Below are positions 1 to 13,887 of a DNA stretch of 64,000 nt, piece by piece (the first letter of the stretch is position 1; every line of letters starts with the position of its first letter). Made by a program: the position numbers and the translations under genes. The notes beneath the pieces were generated by a model. It searched no databases. It saw only the letters and a list, made by a program, of their open reading frames with translations, and was not told the origin of the DNA. The stretch comes from Cristatella mucedo (Eukaryota > Bryozoa > Phylactolaemata > Cristatellidae): assembly GCA_009760855.2 (NCBI GenBank), contig WPIO01000032.1, forward strand, positions 591,001-655,000. Direction: 5' to 3'.

Positions 1-1560
1 ACTGCTGCACCTGGTACCGTCGCCCTAAGGCGCTCAGCAGTGGGTGGGGATATGAAGTGGTATCGCTGGGACTACGAGCCCTTCAGGCATTACGAGCCCT
101 TACTAAGATCAGTCTACCAGATTGCTATCTTCCCCAAAGCAGGATTTCATGAAAACACTGTCACGGAGGAGAATTCTGTCCACGATCTGCTAAGTTTTTC
201 CAATGTTCAAGTTCAATGACTCCAGCCGTGGTACATAAGACCGCAGACGTAGCCGAAGTCAATCACGATCGCGACTCGTATAGTCAATGCAATGGTAACT
301 ATTCGAGAGCCTCTATTAAAACGGCGGCACCACGTCCTTTAGAAGCTTTTGGAAGTTTTGTTTGCAATGAACTACCAAAACCGAACACTGCCTTTGACTG
401 AGAGATGCTGGTCGATATACGTGACTGCGAAATACCATTTTGTTCTGTTTTTCTAGTGAAGTTTATTCAGTACGTGCAGTTAAATAAGCCATCCTTATTT
501 ATTATTTGCTGCAACTACACACGTTCCTCATCGCGACAGCGAGAGAGACTTATCACTCGCAGCTGTATTTACGATCGATTAACTTGCCTTACGTTGCGGG
601 CCTTTCGAATCCGGCGGTCAACTCGTTGCATTTAAGAATAAAGAGCTTTCTGTGCTGTTTTCTGTGCTGCTTTCTGAGCTTTCTGTCCCTTCTGCTGCTT
701 TTGCAATTACATCAGCGATCGGCCGCTATTATATGTCCTAAATAGCGAAAACGACAGCTATTCATTAGATTTAAAAAGTATTCATGCGGATCCAAAATAT
801 AAAAGTATCGTAAGTCTTCACCACCGAACGAGTATTCAGGCACCGTATTAAATCTAATAATTTACGCCGCTTAGCTGTGAAGGTTTAGTAACTTCGAAAA
901 ATTACCCTATCTTTGATTCATTTAGTATTGATGAGCGTCTTGCCAGTACAGAGCCCTAGTACATGCGCTTGAGTAAAATGACTATTCAATTAAATCGTAA
1001 TGTTAGTGGTTGAGTTCTTGCTCCCGAGTCCAACTGGCATTGGAATGTGAATGCATTCAAATGGAAGTTTAGGTTTTGCAAAATTAGTACATTGAGCTCT
1101 AGTTGTACCACTTACGTTATCTGATTCCTTGTAAATGTCTTTCTTTACTTATATCTCTAACAGCTAAAATGTGCCCAACATTATGGCCAAAGTCTCTGCT
1201 TTCTATCAAATATCAGACTGTCTAATTCCATCTGTAACAGCATATAAAAACATGCACGTCCTTCTAGGACTCTAGACCTAAGATGCATTTTTAATATTAG
1301 ATTATCCGACCAAGAGACTAGGTTTTTTGCTTTCTTTCTTTGCTTGAATTTCCGTTTGAACTGCCTGCCACCAGAACCATGGCACTACGACATCAGTCTG
1401 ACTTTGGACAGCTATTGTCGTTCCTTTGATAGATGTCCAGGGACCGGCCCGTTCTCAGCAGCAAGTCAATCTGTCAGCTGAGTTTGTTCCAAATAATTCG
1501 CAATCCTTTATTCAAGCCACCAATTTTAGGAAGTCGAACACCTTTTGCTGTTATCCACGA
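1..1560. other. No gene recognised
   Basis: Only short open frames are present, without recognisable domains, repeats or splice structure. I see no mobile element that I can name in this stretch. Confidence 0.5.
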
Positions 1561-1570
1561 CCTCTCCACT

Positions 1571-1604
1571 CGGGCCACTCAGGCCATTTGGGCCACTCGG
1601 GCCA
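1571..1604 (+). repeat. Short 10-bp-period minisatellite
   Basis: About three and a half copies of a unit close to CGGGCCACTC stand in tandem, with scattered substitutions. It lies just before a LINE fragment. Confidence 0.6.
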
Positions 1605-1699
1605 ATAAATTATTGGCAGCCCTTTAGGCGGCTCATATTTCACTACCTTTCAGTCGAGTAGACCACGCTGTCAACGCCGAGCTCAACCGACTTACATGC

Positions 1700-2357
1700 C
1701 TATTGCTCCCATACCGCCTGCCTCTACAATCAGTGGCTTACAGGTGGTGCACTGCTCTGCAGCAAATCCTGGCGGTCGCGAGCGTCACAGTTGCTTCATC
1801 ACCCAACTTCTAGCTCACCTGTTCTGGCTCCCAGGCAAGCCATGCATCGACGTCAAGGTTCTGTCGCTCACTTTCAGGGCCATCCATTCCTTGGCTCCAG
1901 CCTACCTATCAGGTCTACTCCTCCATCAGGCTAAGCATCGTGCCACCCACTTTTCGTAATCTAATCATTAAGCTACACCTTGTCAGTACCTTAAATCCTT
2001 TGGAGATCTTGCCTCACGTTTTTTGCTCCCAAAACCCGAGCTCACTTCCGACTGGCATCGCAAAATCCATGACTTAGCGACATTTAAAAAAAGCTAAAAC
2101 GCATTCATTTACCGCCGCATTTAGTGGGTCTGTGTAATTCGCCCTTTGCGTGATAATGCATGCTGACACCGTGCACAGTGCCACTAGCCATCTGTGCGCG
2201 TTGAGCTGGTGCCTGTCGCCTTAAACTCGGTTATGCTTGTTGTCATTGAGAGTGCTATCACCAACCATTCGACCATGCTTCATTAGTACCGTATGTAAAG
2301 TGCATAGACAGAGAATAAGCTGTCTGATGGCGCTATACAAATGCATTATTATTATGA
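1700..2357 (+). mobile_element. L2/CR1-type LINE, 3' fragment
   Basis: The fragment covers the C-terminal end of the reverse-transcriptase protein and the 3' UTR. Translated pieces correspond to the HWLPV, LSLTFR(A/S)LHS and APAYLS stretches that are well kept in the other copies in this window. The 3' end has a decayed hairpin tail (TAAAGTGCAT..GGCGCTAT) followed by ATT repeats. Stops and frameshifts are frequent, so it is dead. It belongs with the copy at 45230-45716, because both differ from the main family in the same way before the QLVHN-like region. Confidence 0.8.
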
Positions 2358-3165
2358 CTCATTATTAGCAGTAACACGGACAAGGGTATATAATTATAAT
2401 GGTTTTGGTAATCAACTACCGCCAGATAATATTTTGGCAGTAGCCCACTTACTAATTTACCGGGCGGCTTATTAAAAGCGAACCTCGATCAGCAGAGAGA
2501 GCTATTTTGACAATTATATTCTGTGGCTTATTTGATACTGACTTAGTAATGCTCCGGTGTAATTGTATCACTTCTCTTGGGAATTCCCACTAACGCTGCT
2601 GAATCAGTAATTTTCATAGTGAAAGCATTTAGCCAATCTCAGTACACGTACTTCGCGAAGGGATGCAAGACCATCAGTTGCAGTATCGTCGGATTGCTTA
2701 AAACAGTCGAATAAATGTACTTACTGAATGCTGGATTTTACTCAGCAAATCTCTTCCACTAACAATGCTCGAATAGCATTTTTTTGCAGTTGAAGACGCT
2801 GCTTCAAGGCTCCTTCTAGCTGGCTGGTGTTCGTCGCTTGCACCAAGTATAGTGAGCGCTTGACGCCAATAAACCAGAGTGACAAGAGCCGACCTGTTTC
2901 GTCGGGGGCCAGAGTTGTGGGTGTGGCTGTTTAATAATACGTCTGCACAGTTTGAGCTGTCCGAGGGTGCAACCGGGGAGTCACCGGTGGAATTACTAGC
3001 AACCGCACCTTCGTTTTATCCGACTGGGGAAGGCGCCAATTTGCCACGTCGGAATTTTGTCACCTGGGCTATTAGACCACACGCGGATTGTATTTCCGTG
3101 GTCTTATCGTCACGCCCTTCCCTAAACCAAAGTGCTTACTTGCTGCCCTCGGTTTTGTACGGCGA
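2358..3165. other. No gene recognised; upstream region of K1
   Basis: No domain is visible. Homology with the K2 upstream region is clear only from about 3135 onward, in the promoter block described separately. Confidence 0.5.
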
Positions 3166-3172
3166 CGAACGG

Positions 3173-3221
3173 CTAGGCGTGGTTCATGCAAATTTATCTA
3201 CAGCCTCCGGCTAACGCCTAG
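3173..3221 (+). promoter_or_regulatory. K1 upstream element: octamer inside an inverted repeat
   Basis: CTAGGCGT at 3173-3180 and ACGCCTAG at 3214-3221 are perfect reverse complements separated by 33 bp. Inside lies the octamer ATGCAAAT (3186-3193), which matches the classical POU-factor site. The same arrangement with the same 33-bp spacer stands before K2, and its outermost base pair has changed on both sides there. A decayed form stands before the pseudogene K3. Function as an enhancer is inferred from conservation and position only. Confidence 0.6.
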
Positions 3222-3270
3222 CAATGGCACGCGGCGGCAGAGGCGCGTCAGAGTGTTGAGTACTGCGTAC

Positions 3271-3277
3271 TTATAAG
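3271..3277 (+). promoter_or_regulatory. TATA box of K1
   Basis: TTATAAG lies 80 bp before the K1 start codon. K2 has TTATAGG at exactly the same distance. Transcription would start about 30 bp downstream, leaving a short 5' UTR of roughly 50 bases. Confidence 0.6.
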
Positions 3278-3350
3278 CGTGGCAGCTTACCGGTCCAGCA
3301 CAAGACAGCTCTCAGCAGCTCTCGCAAAATTCGGAGCTGAGACTTCAGTC

Positions 3351-3948
3351 ATGAAGATAGCCGTGGTCGTACTCGCTCTGTGCGTTCTTTCGGTTCAAGG
3401 TGAGTGCTCGGTGGAGAGTCTCGTATGCTTGTTTCGCTCAGTCGCCACACCAGGACGTTCTACTAATGTCAAAAAAGCGGCATGGCACTGTCGTTAAAAG
3501 AGGGTGAGCCTGAGCGCCCTAAACGCTCGTTGCAACTAAGTGCTATATTGCAAGGGCTACATGATGACGTTCACTTGTTGTAGCTGGTGGCGGATGGGGA
3601 GGAAAAGAAAGCAACAACAACAACAATAATAACAACAACAATGCTGGTGGAAATAATAACAACAACAATAATAACAACAATGCTCGAGGCCACCATGAGA
3701 GAACCGTCATCAAGAAGGTTCCAGTGCCCTACACGGTGGTTGAGAAAGTCCCGCAGCCTTATGAGGTCATCAAGGAGGTGAAGGTTCCCGTGGAAGTGAT
3801 CAAGGAGGTCAAGGTACCAGTGGAGGTCATCAAGGAGGTGAAAGTGCCTTATCCAGTGGTTGAGAAAGTGCCAGTTCCCTATACAGTGGTGGAGAAAGTC
3901 CCTGTTCCGGTGAAAGTTCACCGCGAGTACGAGCCGGAAGGATGGTAA
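3351..3948 (+). CDS. K1: small secreted KVP-repeat protein, two exons
   Basis: Exon 1 is 3351-3399 and exon 2 is 3584-3948; the intron starts GTGAGT and ends TTGTTGTAG. The intron is in phase 1, and the joined frame gives 137 residues. Residues 1-17 (MKIAVVVLALCVLSVQA) are a clear signal peptide, so the protein should be secreted. Next come a GGGWGG motif (18-23), two runs of ten Asn (27-36 and 40-49), a basic linker ARGHHER, and repeats from residue 62 of the types VPYTVVEKVP and VPVEVIKEVK, ending EYEPEGW. Alternating Val with charged residues suggests amphipathic beta strands. Valine-proline repeats of this general kind occur in insect cuticle-type proteins, but I cannot assign a named family. 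A structural extracellular role is inference. An AATAAA follows 50 bp after the stop. The protein is almost identical to K2. Confidence 0.85.
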
Positions 3949-3997
3949 ATGCTTTGGATGCGTCATTTCTATACGTGGGGTGCAATTGTTGGATTTC

Positions 3998-4003
3998 AAT
4001 AAA
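3998..4003 (+). terminator. Polyadenylation signal of K1
   Basis: AATAAA lies 50 bp after the stop codon. The short 3' UTR is conserved with that of K2, including GTGGGGTGCAA and the position of the signal. Confidence 0.7.
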
Positions 4004-4049
4004 TTCTATACACAGCCAATCCTGTTTTTTTGAGAACAAAGGTAAATCA

Positions 4050-7000
4050 ACGTCGTTGCTCTCAAGGTTACTTGATCGAATCGTCCAAAAATAAAGAAAG
4101 TGAGATAATAATGACTACGGTGTTCTAACTAAAAATTGGTTGGCCAAGCCGTAATTTACAAGTTGCAGGAATTGAAATGTTTTAAAAAATATAAATAATT
4201 TTTGTCACACCCTTGGAGAACCTAGTGCCTGTTGTGGCAATAACTGCATTCACCCCGACCTCTCACGTTGAAGACGAAAGTCTTAACAACAAGGCCAAAC
4301 CATTAGGTACGTTTGTAAATAATCGCTAATAAAATGGCAGTAGAGCCACACTGTGTGGATTCAATACGATTTTAAGAGCCTCAAAACCGCTAGGGACATT
4401 ACCTTTAGTTTGCACGCTCCCAAAGCTGGGAAGTCACTATCGACAAACTTCATAACGCCCCCTGATGAAGGCACGTCAAAAGATGCTTAAAACACACCTG
4501 CTCATTCTAGCCTTTGCGGGTTCTTTGTGATTCGTCCTTTGAACTGTAAGATATTGCCCTATAGCTCTCATAGTCATTGCTATCCGTCGCTAAAAAAATC
4601 GTTTGGACTCTATGCAATGTATAAAGTTATTACTTAGCCTGAGCAGGTCATCTTAGATAGTCACTGCATTCGCAAAATGAGTCTTAAATTGCTTTGCACA
4701 CCCAATTTCAAATTGGAATATTTCGCAGGTCTTCTAAGAGAGGGGGTGGCTTAGAAGGCGTTACGTTGAATTTTCTATGAACAGCATGTCCGCTTTAAAT
4801 GATCCACCCATGGACGAGGTATCTTATAATATACTAATCGTCATCCGTTTGCACCCTATATCAGTCGCAAAACAGGCTGAGTTAATCAATAGCAATCTGA
4901 TCCGCGTCTAGCCACTCTTGATCTGTGTACAGACGATTGGTCGCAGAGTCGCTGATTGCATCTGCTAACGACGAGCCTATTTCCCAGATTTTGAAATAAG
5001 TTAAGTGATAGTTCTGACAGCGAAGTCTCATCCATTGCTATCACTGTGTGACCTCAACTGTTGGCTTCTGGAAGGTTCGAAACCAAGGCTTGAGGTTGCT
5101 TCACACAATGGTTCTGCAAAAGACATTGGTGCGATAGCGTTCAATGCCAAATTTTACAGCCCTCAGCTCCGTCAGTTAAACGGGCATATCTTTGCTGAAA
5201 TGGAGTCAACATTCTCGAAGTATACGCAGGCGGTCGTTGGTTTGGTATTAACATCACACCAAGGCCACGTTGAGAGGCATCCGCCGACAATCTAATAGGG
5301 AACTTAGCATCACATACGTTAGTAGAGGAGAATTAATCATAACTCTTTTAATGCGGTCAAAAGCTTGAGCTTGTTTTGGCGTTCCTGCACCAGATCGTCG
5401 CTGCCGACAGAGTGTCATCAAGGTTTAGGCAGTGGTAGCGCCGCACTAGATTGGCTTAATTTTAGTGCGATCAAGAACTGACCGGCGGGGAAAAACTCCT
5501 TTGTCGTGGAACAGTGAACCAGTGAGTACGACTAGTATGGTGAGAGAGCAAAGGAGCTTAAGAGCTATCCAGGAAGCTCTTGGACCAGTGGTGGCGATTC
5601 GGCCTTTAGAATTAGTCTGCTATCCCCGTGAGCGGTTTATCGACGTTGGTTGGACTGTCTACCTCGGCCATAACTCTGTCCAAAAAGAATCTTCTAGAAT
5701 CTTTTCGGCATTCAAGCCGGATTAGGTTGCCCATCCGGTTGCCGAGAAACGGTATCCATTCATTACAGTTACGGCCCACGGTGCCGGGCCCAATGCCACT
5801 AAGCTCTCGCCCCGTCGTCTCTGCAAGTTATTTATGAGTGGAGAGACTCTCGCCGAGTCTTCTGTTCGATTTCTGCTCTTTGTTCGGCTTGGTTTCGATG
5901 CCGGTAGTTGCGGGCCTCGTTGATCTGAAAGCTAGTGTTGATTGTGCACTGTTCGCCGGATATTGATGGGACAGGTCGAAGCCGTGCCAGAATGATTCGG
6001 CGGAAGCCTCCGAATGTGGTCGAATTGCGCCAGAGCTCGCATTTGGTTTGCATCGTGTCTTGTGTGTGAGCGCGTACGTGGTGTCGGCATAAGGATTTGC
6101 CAATGCAAACTCAAAGTAGTTTGGTTTGATTTGTGGGATATTTCAGTGGTTCGGGCTTCTCCGTCTATATGGATCGTTCCCCACTGCTGGCGCCGGTTGC
6201 CTAAGTGCTGGGACGCATTTCCCGCGCAAGAGCGCTTAGTATAGTGTGTGAGGTATTCCTGTTTTACGGTGGAAACGGGGCCCTAGTTCTCCAGTCAGGT
6301 CTACGCTCCGGTTCGGGCTCCTCCATCTTATTTGGGTCGTTCCTCAACGCAGACGTAAGTAGCCTAAGTTTGGGGACGCATTTCCCCCGCTAGAGTGCTC
6401 GTGCTGTTAAGAGCTTATCAGTAGTGTGGAGATTAAATTGAGCTAAAAGCGGAGCGACTTTGTACGCTTGCGAATAAAGCTCAGTAAAACCCACTATTCG
6501 CGTGTCTCGCTTTCCAATGCACACCGCGGACTCACAAGCCCCTTGGTAACGGTAGGTAGGCTAGTACCAGAAACGCTCGTTTCGCGGCGGCCTGCCTAGT
6601 GCACGTAAACGCTCACCGAACCGCATTCGGCACTACGTTACGCCTCTCGGTAAGCGGCAGATTACGTCTACTCCGCCGAGCCTTCGGCGTCACGTTCAGC
6701 TATGCCAAGTTTAGCTTAGTAATTGTTCATCCCGAGCAGCCGTAAGAAATCAACGAGAGATGAAGGCGCGCGGAACTACCGGATGGCCTCCTTCTTGGCT
6801 GAACCTGGCCCAATGTCGCAAGGCCGATAAGATGTCGCCCAGTAAAGGAATCTCATTCTAGTCAAACGTGCACTTACCCGAATTACGATCTACGTTTGAC
6901 TCGCGAGCAGACGCGTGTCATGTTCCTTAATTGAGGATCCGCATACAAGAATGAGTCATCAGTGAGTGTCTGAACCCCAGAAATGTCTGCGAAATGACGA

Positions 7001-10000
7001 AATCAACGTTTTTAAACCCCTCTTGGGACTGAGCAATAAGAAACGGCGATCGCAAAAATCGAAAGCGTTCAAACGGCATAGCGACAGTTATTAATGAGCA
7101 GTGTCTCTGCCTTATCGATGGTCGCCTGCATAAATCCAGACACTGCATCTAGAGCGCTGAAATCCTCGGAGCCCGCGAAGCTTTACAGATTTCTTCAGGC
7201 GTCCGGAGCTGATAATTTTGCGTAATATCGCATCGAGTGCTCTTAGTTCAGTGTACGAGCTGAGCATTTTCTAGCCAGGCTTCGCAACTAATGCGGTTTG
7301 CCTCGCATATTCTGAGGCACCTTGGGTAGCTAGTCGCGTGCCTCGTCGTCTACCCGGACACGAGCAGGTGCTTCTCGATCCCTATAACTGAAAGGACGCG
7401 ACGAGCGCTTTAATGACAATCGGAGCATCCGTACTCCAGCATGCTTTTGAATTGGCAGAGCTTGCGTCCCAACCGATTTAAGACGTCGGAAAGTCAACCC
7501 TCGTCTTGACCGTTTACATGGCGTGGAGTCCCGACTAGTAGGGTTTGGTCCTTGAATATTTCAGAATCTCATACTGGCAATGCCGAGTAGAGCTGGCATG
7601 TCTGCGTGTAATATTATAGCGTCTGCGTGTATATGTTATATGTAATACGTTCAGGTTATTCTACAGATCTTTGTACGGCAATGGGAACTTATCTTAATCT
7701 CATACTGGCAGAGTTGTGCTGCTATAGGCTTAAGGTACGACCTTCGTTAGCTTGGGTGCATCAACGAGAAAGCAGCTATACGATGCACGCACATGACAGC
7801 TGCTTCGATATTAACGCGTACTTGAAAGTAACGGCCAAGGACATTACGATTAGTAGCGCTGAAGTCGCATTTTGGACTCTGGCACGCGTAAAGCAAGGTG
7901 AGAAAGTATGTAATTGAGACTCGCCATGCCCTACGGTGGTATTCGTCGTATCTTTTGTAGAGTGCAGCGTACATTGAAAAACAGCAGCAAAGGTTTCCCT
8001 CGCCCAAATTAGATCGCAAGTTTTGCGTAAGGCTTGGCCCTTCCTGCCGGTGAATGCTAAGTACAATACTATTGGCATAGCCGTCACTTCACTTCGCGGC
8101 CATGCGCGACAACATCTAGCGTGCTGGTATCTGGCGGAGTAATATTTTGCGGAGGAAGTTCTAGACGTGCGGTATTCCGCAGTCCACCTCAACTCATAAT
8201 GCTTAGGTAGTCTGCGATTACTTCGTTAAATCGAAAATGCCCATTGCTTGAGGGCGAGTCAGCTATGTCTCCAACAGGAGCTGTCCTCTTACTTTTCTGA
8301 AGTGATATTGACGACTATCTGTCGAGCAGAAATTTAGGCCTCTCCTAGACGTTATAATTGCCCGACTCAGCGAGCTTGCACAGAGGGACGCACAACGAGT
8401 CAAATGATAATGAATCTCTTTGCTGACGACTTAGTATTACGATTCGCTAGCGCCGCTCATTCCTTTAGTACTAAAACGTGCTGTACATCGCAGCGCCAAT
8501 TTGCCATTTTGTGCAGTCTCCCGAAAATGCCCCCCAGTCAAACTGACCCTAGCCTTTAAGCAACCCAGCCACTTTTACAGCAACCATGTAAGAGTCCAAG
8601 TGATCTCTCCAAAAGTCCAATCTGACGCAGTAATACAATGCACTAAAATATAAATGCTCCTGGTGAGCAGCACGACCAGTCCGCTTACATGTTTGCAGCG
8701 ATTGCTTTCATCGTACTTCTGACATCATGTTAAGAGATCGCAAGGCATGAGAACGCAGAGACGACTGGTTTACTGGCGTCGTTTCCGTCGTAAGTGTGTC
8801 ATTCAGGTTTACTGCAACGTCTGGGTTCCAAAATGGAAAGCTCTGAATAATTTAAGTAAGAGTGACGTCTTAGGCAGCGCTGGCAAGCTTACCATCAATC
8901 TAGGTGGTTAAAATAGCAGTGAGATTTGCTAGAATCTTCAGACACGTCTCACTCGTCACCGCTACTTCGTCCGGACCTACCGTTTCTTTTTACAAATCTC
9001 AAGCCAGCACCGTCAACTGAAACCAAGGCTTTATTGGGATCGATTAGCGGCAAAGAATGTTCTCAGTCAATGTAAGCTTAAGTACTTACACAGCCGTGGA
9101 CTTTATATCTAGCCTAGATATGGAAGCCAACTTTTATTGTTTCAGAAAAGCCTTAACGACTGTCACTTCCTCTTACAGTTGGCAATAAAGGCTGATATTC
9201 AACGTGTTGGCAAAGATTTCAGGACGATGTCGATTAGGGTACCGAGCCTCGGGGGGACTTGTTCCTTTAGCTTCACAGACAGTTTTTGACACAATAACAC
9301 AGTGTCGCATTTTTCTGCAACATTTTTCCACAAGCCACCACTGTTGCAGTGCTAAAATATGTAACTTTCTATGTCAGTGGACGGTATCAACAAGGAGATG
9401 TAAATCGTTTGGAGGTAGCTGGGACAGCCTTAAAGAACTAGTTAGCTCTTTTTTTAAAGAACTTAAACAACCAGTATGTTTATGTGATCTTACTTCCCTG
9501 CTTTTCTCTACTCATACTCTGGAATTCACCCCTGCTTTTCTTAGAGCTCTCACAGCTTTCGTTTCAAAACCAAGTAAACCTAGCTCTATCTATCTTTAGA
9601 CTTATGAAGCCTTGGTCCTCATGTAATTCACTCACTACCCTCGCCAGCCGCATACAGGGCATTGGCAATCCGTAACTGTAGTTGAAAGAGCACATTACTC
9701 TACTTAAATTTGGCTAATAATAACTAAGAAAAATGAGCAAGATGAATCATGTGCAGCGACAATAATAATGAAGACAAAATTATCAAGTGTTTGTAAAGAC
9801 ATCTAGATCGTTGCAAATACCTGAATTCTTGCCTACCGGACACTCCCAGGAATCGTCTGGACTTGCTGCACAAGTCAGCAACTCTTCTTTTCGGCTGGTG
9901 GTGCAGCATTCCCCGTAAGCAAGTACTAGATTAACTTGGGCATAGTGAGATCAAGATTCGTTATATGCTTTACTGAAGGAATGGAAAAACTTTGAACTAG

Positions 10001-10800
10001 GCTGTGGAGACAATGATATAATATCTGAAGAATTTTTAATTTGTGCTTTAAAATTATTTAGCTATTTATTGCACCCCTGAGAAAGATAGCTGTAAAATTA
10101 TATATTTTTTAATTTATTTGAATTTACAGTTAAGCTTTGCCTGCATTAGTAAGAAGATCAAAAACAGTTTTTTACAAATTATGGATCCTTCTTGAAATCG
10201 GATATTATTGGATATATAAATATTTGATCATTCCAAAAGTTGAATCTGATTAAGTTATGTGCCAGCAATATGAAGTGACCAAAGTATGTCTCTGTGCAAC
10301 GTCTGTGAGCCACTATCAATATTGCTTCTATATGAAGATAAATAACAGGCACAATAATTAGAACAGCTTCCAGGAGACTATGGAAAAGCGGTACCAGCTC
10401 AAATGAGCTTTCTTAAAATGCTCAGTGATGGTTTTTGGTTCAAAAGGCTTTTTATGTGGTGATTTAAACTACCTTACAACTCAGATTTCTAGAAGGTGAC
10501 CTAAGAACGTGTGTGCTTAAAAGTTGTAAAAAAAGTCTCCATTAAAATTCTTAACCGACAATAAATCCAGAGAACTACCAAATACTCCTTAACGGAAAGC
10601 ACAGCTTTATAACCCTACTATTCTTAACATAAGCTGACATACGACTATTCTTATGTTTTGCTGTTCTCAAATTTAGATCACAGTAAGTTGTGGAGATTGC
10701 TTAGCTCGGTATTGTGGCTCCAGAATTCAGTTAATTGCATCACAATGTATTGGTTTGAGGTCAGTGCTCTACGACCCGGCTCGTTTACAATATGATTACG
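4050..10800. other. Long stretch without a recognised gene
   Basis: Open frames reach at most about 140 codons (7776-8192 minus, 9204-9599 plus). None shows a domain, a believable splice context or a neighbouring signal. Sequence between about 5.4 and 8.2 kb is somewhat richer in GC and CG than what follows. No LINE or SINE sequence from the families named elsewhere is recognisable. Confidence 0.45.
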
Positions 10801-10950
10801 CCGAGCTGGTTTGGTACAGCGGTTAAGGTGCTCGCCCCGACCAAGGTATGGGAGAAGTCAAGAGCTGGAGCACCGGTGCACATGTGATGTACCTGAACAG
10901 AGATTAAGTTCTCTTGGGGTACTACACGAATTAATTATTTATTATAATAT
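10801..10950 (+). mobile_element. tRNA-derived SINE, family 1
   Basis: The head GAGCTGGTTTGGTACAGCGG contains an A-box-like tRNA segment and is followed by TTAAGGTGCTCGCCCCGAC as in the other copies. The B box is damaged in this copy. The tail CAGAGATTAAGTTCTCTTGG and the AATTAATTATTT end match the other family members. The tail also matches the 3' end of the resident LINE. Confidence 0.8.
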
Positions 10951-13885
10951 AACCCATGTTTACACTCCTTCCATCCTCAATTCCAGGACTCGCTTACAAT
11001 AAAGAGTCAGTGTTCGCAACTTTGACACCTGGGACGTCTTTACTTTTAGATTCGGGTGTTGATTTAAGATGGAACTCAGAAACATCACAAAACTAGTCAG
11101 CGAAATTAATCTTTGCGGAAACGGTTAGGCATTTGGCTGTTCGCTGATCGCCATCTACCACTCCAAGCTTATTCTTCAAGCACCTCTGAATTTCCATCTT
11201 CTGGGATCTAGTTACATTTATGAATTTTTTGTCTCTGTCTAAAAGAATATGTGAGTAATTTAACTTGCAAGCTTGTAATCACCTTTCTGAATCATCTAGA
11301 AACAAATTCAATCAGTACTAAAACCAATGTATCCTATTTCCACAAAGCTTCATCATAAGAGTTTCTTGGTACGTAGTTCTAGACCGATTACTATAACAGC
11401 GATAACTAAGAATAATCAAATGCATTTACCTTAACAACCGTTTTATTTAAATTATTTGCCTAAGGAAAACATTGAACGATCTATGTATCCTTGGTTAAAG
11501 CAACCTAACTTAATTTATTTGCCTCTTTTTAAGCAGCCAGGTTTCTCATGCCAGTTGCTCATTCGGTTGCTGACGTGACTTCTGGGACGACTTCATGTTC
11601 AGTTTGGCATCTTCCACTGAGAGCTTATCAAGCTTTGAATAGCTCATCTCTAATCACTGTAATATGTGAATTTTTTTAAGGTTCCGTTGCTTCCTAAATA
11701 GTTTTTTCAATCTTGAAAGTCCTGCTTTACTTAATTTGAAATTTCTCCCGTTATTCAGGAATGATTTAGGTTAACTTGAACGGTTTGACAGCAATAGCTT
11801 GATTGTGCGAGTTCTAACATTATTTGCTATTTAATTAAATATTGAAAACCTAAATAGAGTCATAATATATGCTACATATATTTATTTCTGACATTTATTG
11901 TAGGTACATCATTGTCAAAAATAAAAGTCATTCTTTAATTTAATCCGACGGTATAATAATAGACAAGGTGGTGGAACATACTTTTGAATTATTATCTGTT
12001 AAGAGCTTACCAGTGGTTTAATATTTGGGCCATATAGAGCTATCAAATGAATCGTAAGAATATCTTATTGATGATGGATAATGCTATTCAACTGTTTGAC
12101 TGGTATTCAATTTTGAATTCACTATAAAGTCATAATTCGCGAACTCTCAATAGACCAAGATTTACATTATTGATCTAAATACAGGTGCTCAATTGGAAAA
12201 TAGAAATACTAGATACAAACTTAAATAGTAGCGTTGAATGCAAGCATTCAATTATCATTCATTAGCTATCAGTTGATAAAGTCACATAGGCTGTGCATAT
12301 TAAGTGCCAATGAGTAAAGCAAAAGGGAGTGAAAGCATTTATTATACCTTAAAAGTGTGCCAGCATTGAGCCTAACAGGAGTTGATGTAACTTGGCGGAG
12401 AAAAAGAATTAAATTGAAAGCTTATATAATACTGTTTTAACATATTTGAACTAATAAAGTAATAAACACATCAGTATCAATTTTGAGACCAACGTCTTCT
12501 AGACGCTTTAAATTCAACACTTTAGTTATTAGGTTAGCCCTGCATATTGTAGATTAATTTGAAAGAATGCTATTAGCAGTAACTTTAATGTTAAATGATT
12601 TGTATGAGCTCTGAGCTAGATCATTCCCTAACCTGGTGGGCTAGGATTTAATTTGCCGTAGCGACAAAGAGGTTGCAAGAAGACATTTTAATTATTCCAA
12701 ACAATCATTGTAAATGATTACTAGCGCTTTTCATTAATATCCAAGTACCACTTGCTATAACAAAAATACCTGTCAAATTAAATGTTTTAATAATACATCC
12801 AATATAAATGTCATTCTCTGCTCAAGAATTTCCTATTCCAAATTACACAGCCTTTTTCACAGCATTTGATTATTCATCAGTGAGGACTCCAGGAATGTAT
12901 ATACAATACAGTTATTTTGTGTCAAAAGATAGTAATCATTGCATAGAAAGTAACGTTTTGAGACAGGCAGTCGCTAACTTTAGAGAGGATCAAAAATTAA
13001 ATTTAGCGTTTGGTAGGATACAAATATTTCAGACAGACGGATAATAACCAAGTAGCGTTTCGACGATTAAGAATTTCGTAAGGTTAAATCAATGTGTTAT
13101 GTATTGCCTTTACTGGAAATGGTAAAGTCATTTAAACTGAAGCATTTAAGCTAAAATTAAATTATAAATTAGTTTTAAAAATATTGATTTGCAGAGTATC
13201 TTAATCAAAGTAAATCCAGGTAAAGATAATCTCCCATGTAGAATTACTCTAACGGTTCGTTTTTAAGGCTCGCTTTAAGGGCAGCTGGACTATGAATTTA
13301 CGCTCACATGGTACCTGTTTCTCAAGATATTTAATACTACCGACAGAATTATGTGCACATTTTCACTCGAGAAATTTAAAGCGTTAGTTTCACAACCAGT
13401 AAACAGTCATACAACAAGATAACTGTCTAGGAAATTGGGCAAAAGTGTTTGATTGACTGCATTCTGCAGGTTGTTTCCTCACCGACTCAAACTAGATTAG
13501 GCGTGCTGGTTAGTTGAACGAACTTGACTCAAATCTGTAAATGGCGTTCGTTCTCCAGGAACGTACACGCACGAAATCTTCGGACAAGCCGGCGACACAA
13601 TAGTCGAACGCTTCAAAATCGAGCATGAAGAGCTTCTTAAAATTGAAACATTGCACCAGCTTCCATGCTTTTGGGATTCCGTTAATCTAATTTGAGCTCT
13701 TGCCTTTTAACAGTTGACTGAACATATACTGTACATCACCCTATTGATTCATAAGCTCTGAGCTTTGAGTTCTTCTATTTTAATCAGGCATGGCTGTATA
13801 ACCAGAAAAAAGTGTATTACTTATTTAATCTATCTCCGACTGCTACTCCTTTATGCCACAAAGACTACGTGGGTGTTACGCATGA
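10951..13885. other. No gene recognised, AT-rich
   Basis: The stretch is AT-rich with many stops in all frames. A 78-codon frame at 12808-13044 has no recognisable domain and no splice context. Confidence 0.45.
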
Positions 13886-13887
13886 GA

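Noticed and set aside
6440-6560. Possible end of a long terminal repeat (AATAAA, then a TGGTAACGG site)
   Set aside because: No partner repeat, no TG..CA ends and no gag or pol sequence could be found nearby.
12808-13044. 78-codon frame in AT-rich sequence with ordinary residue content
   Set aside because: No domain, no splice or promoter context, and no copy elsewhere in the window.
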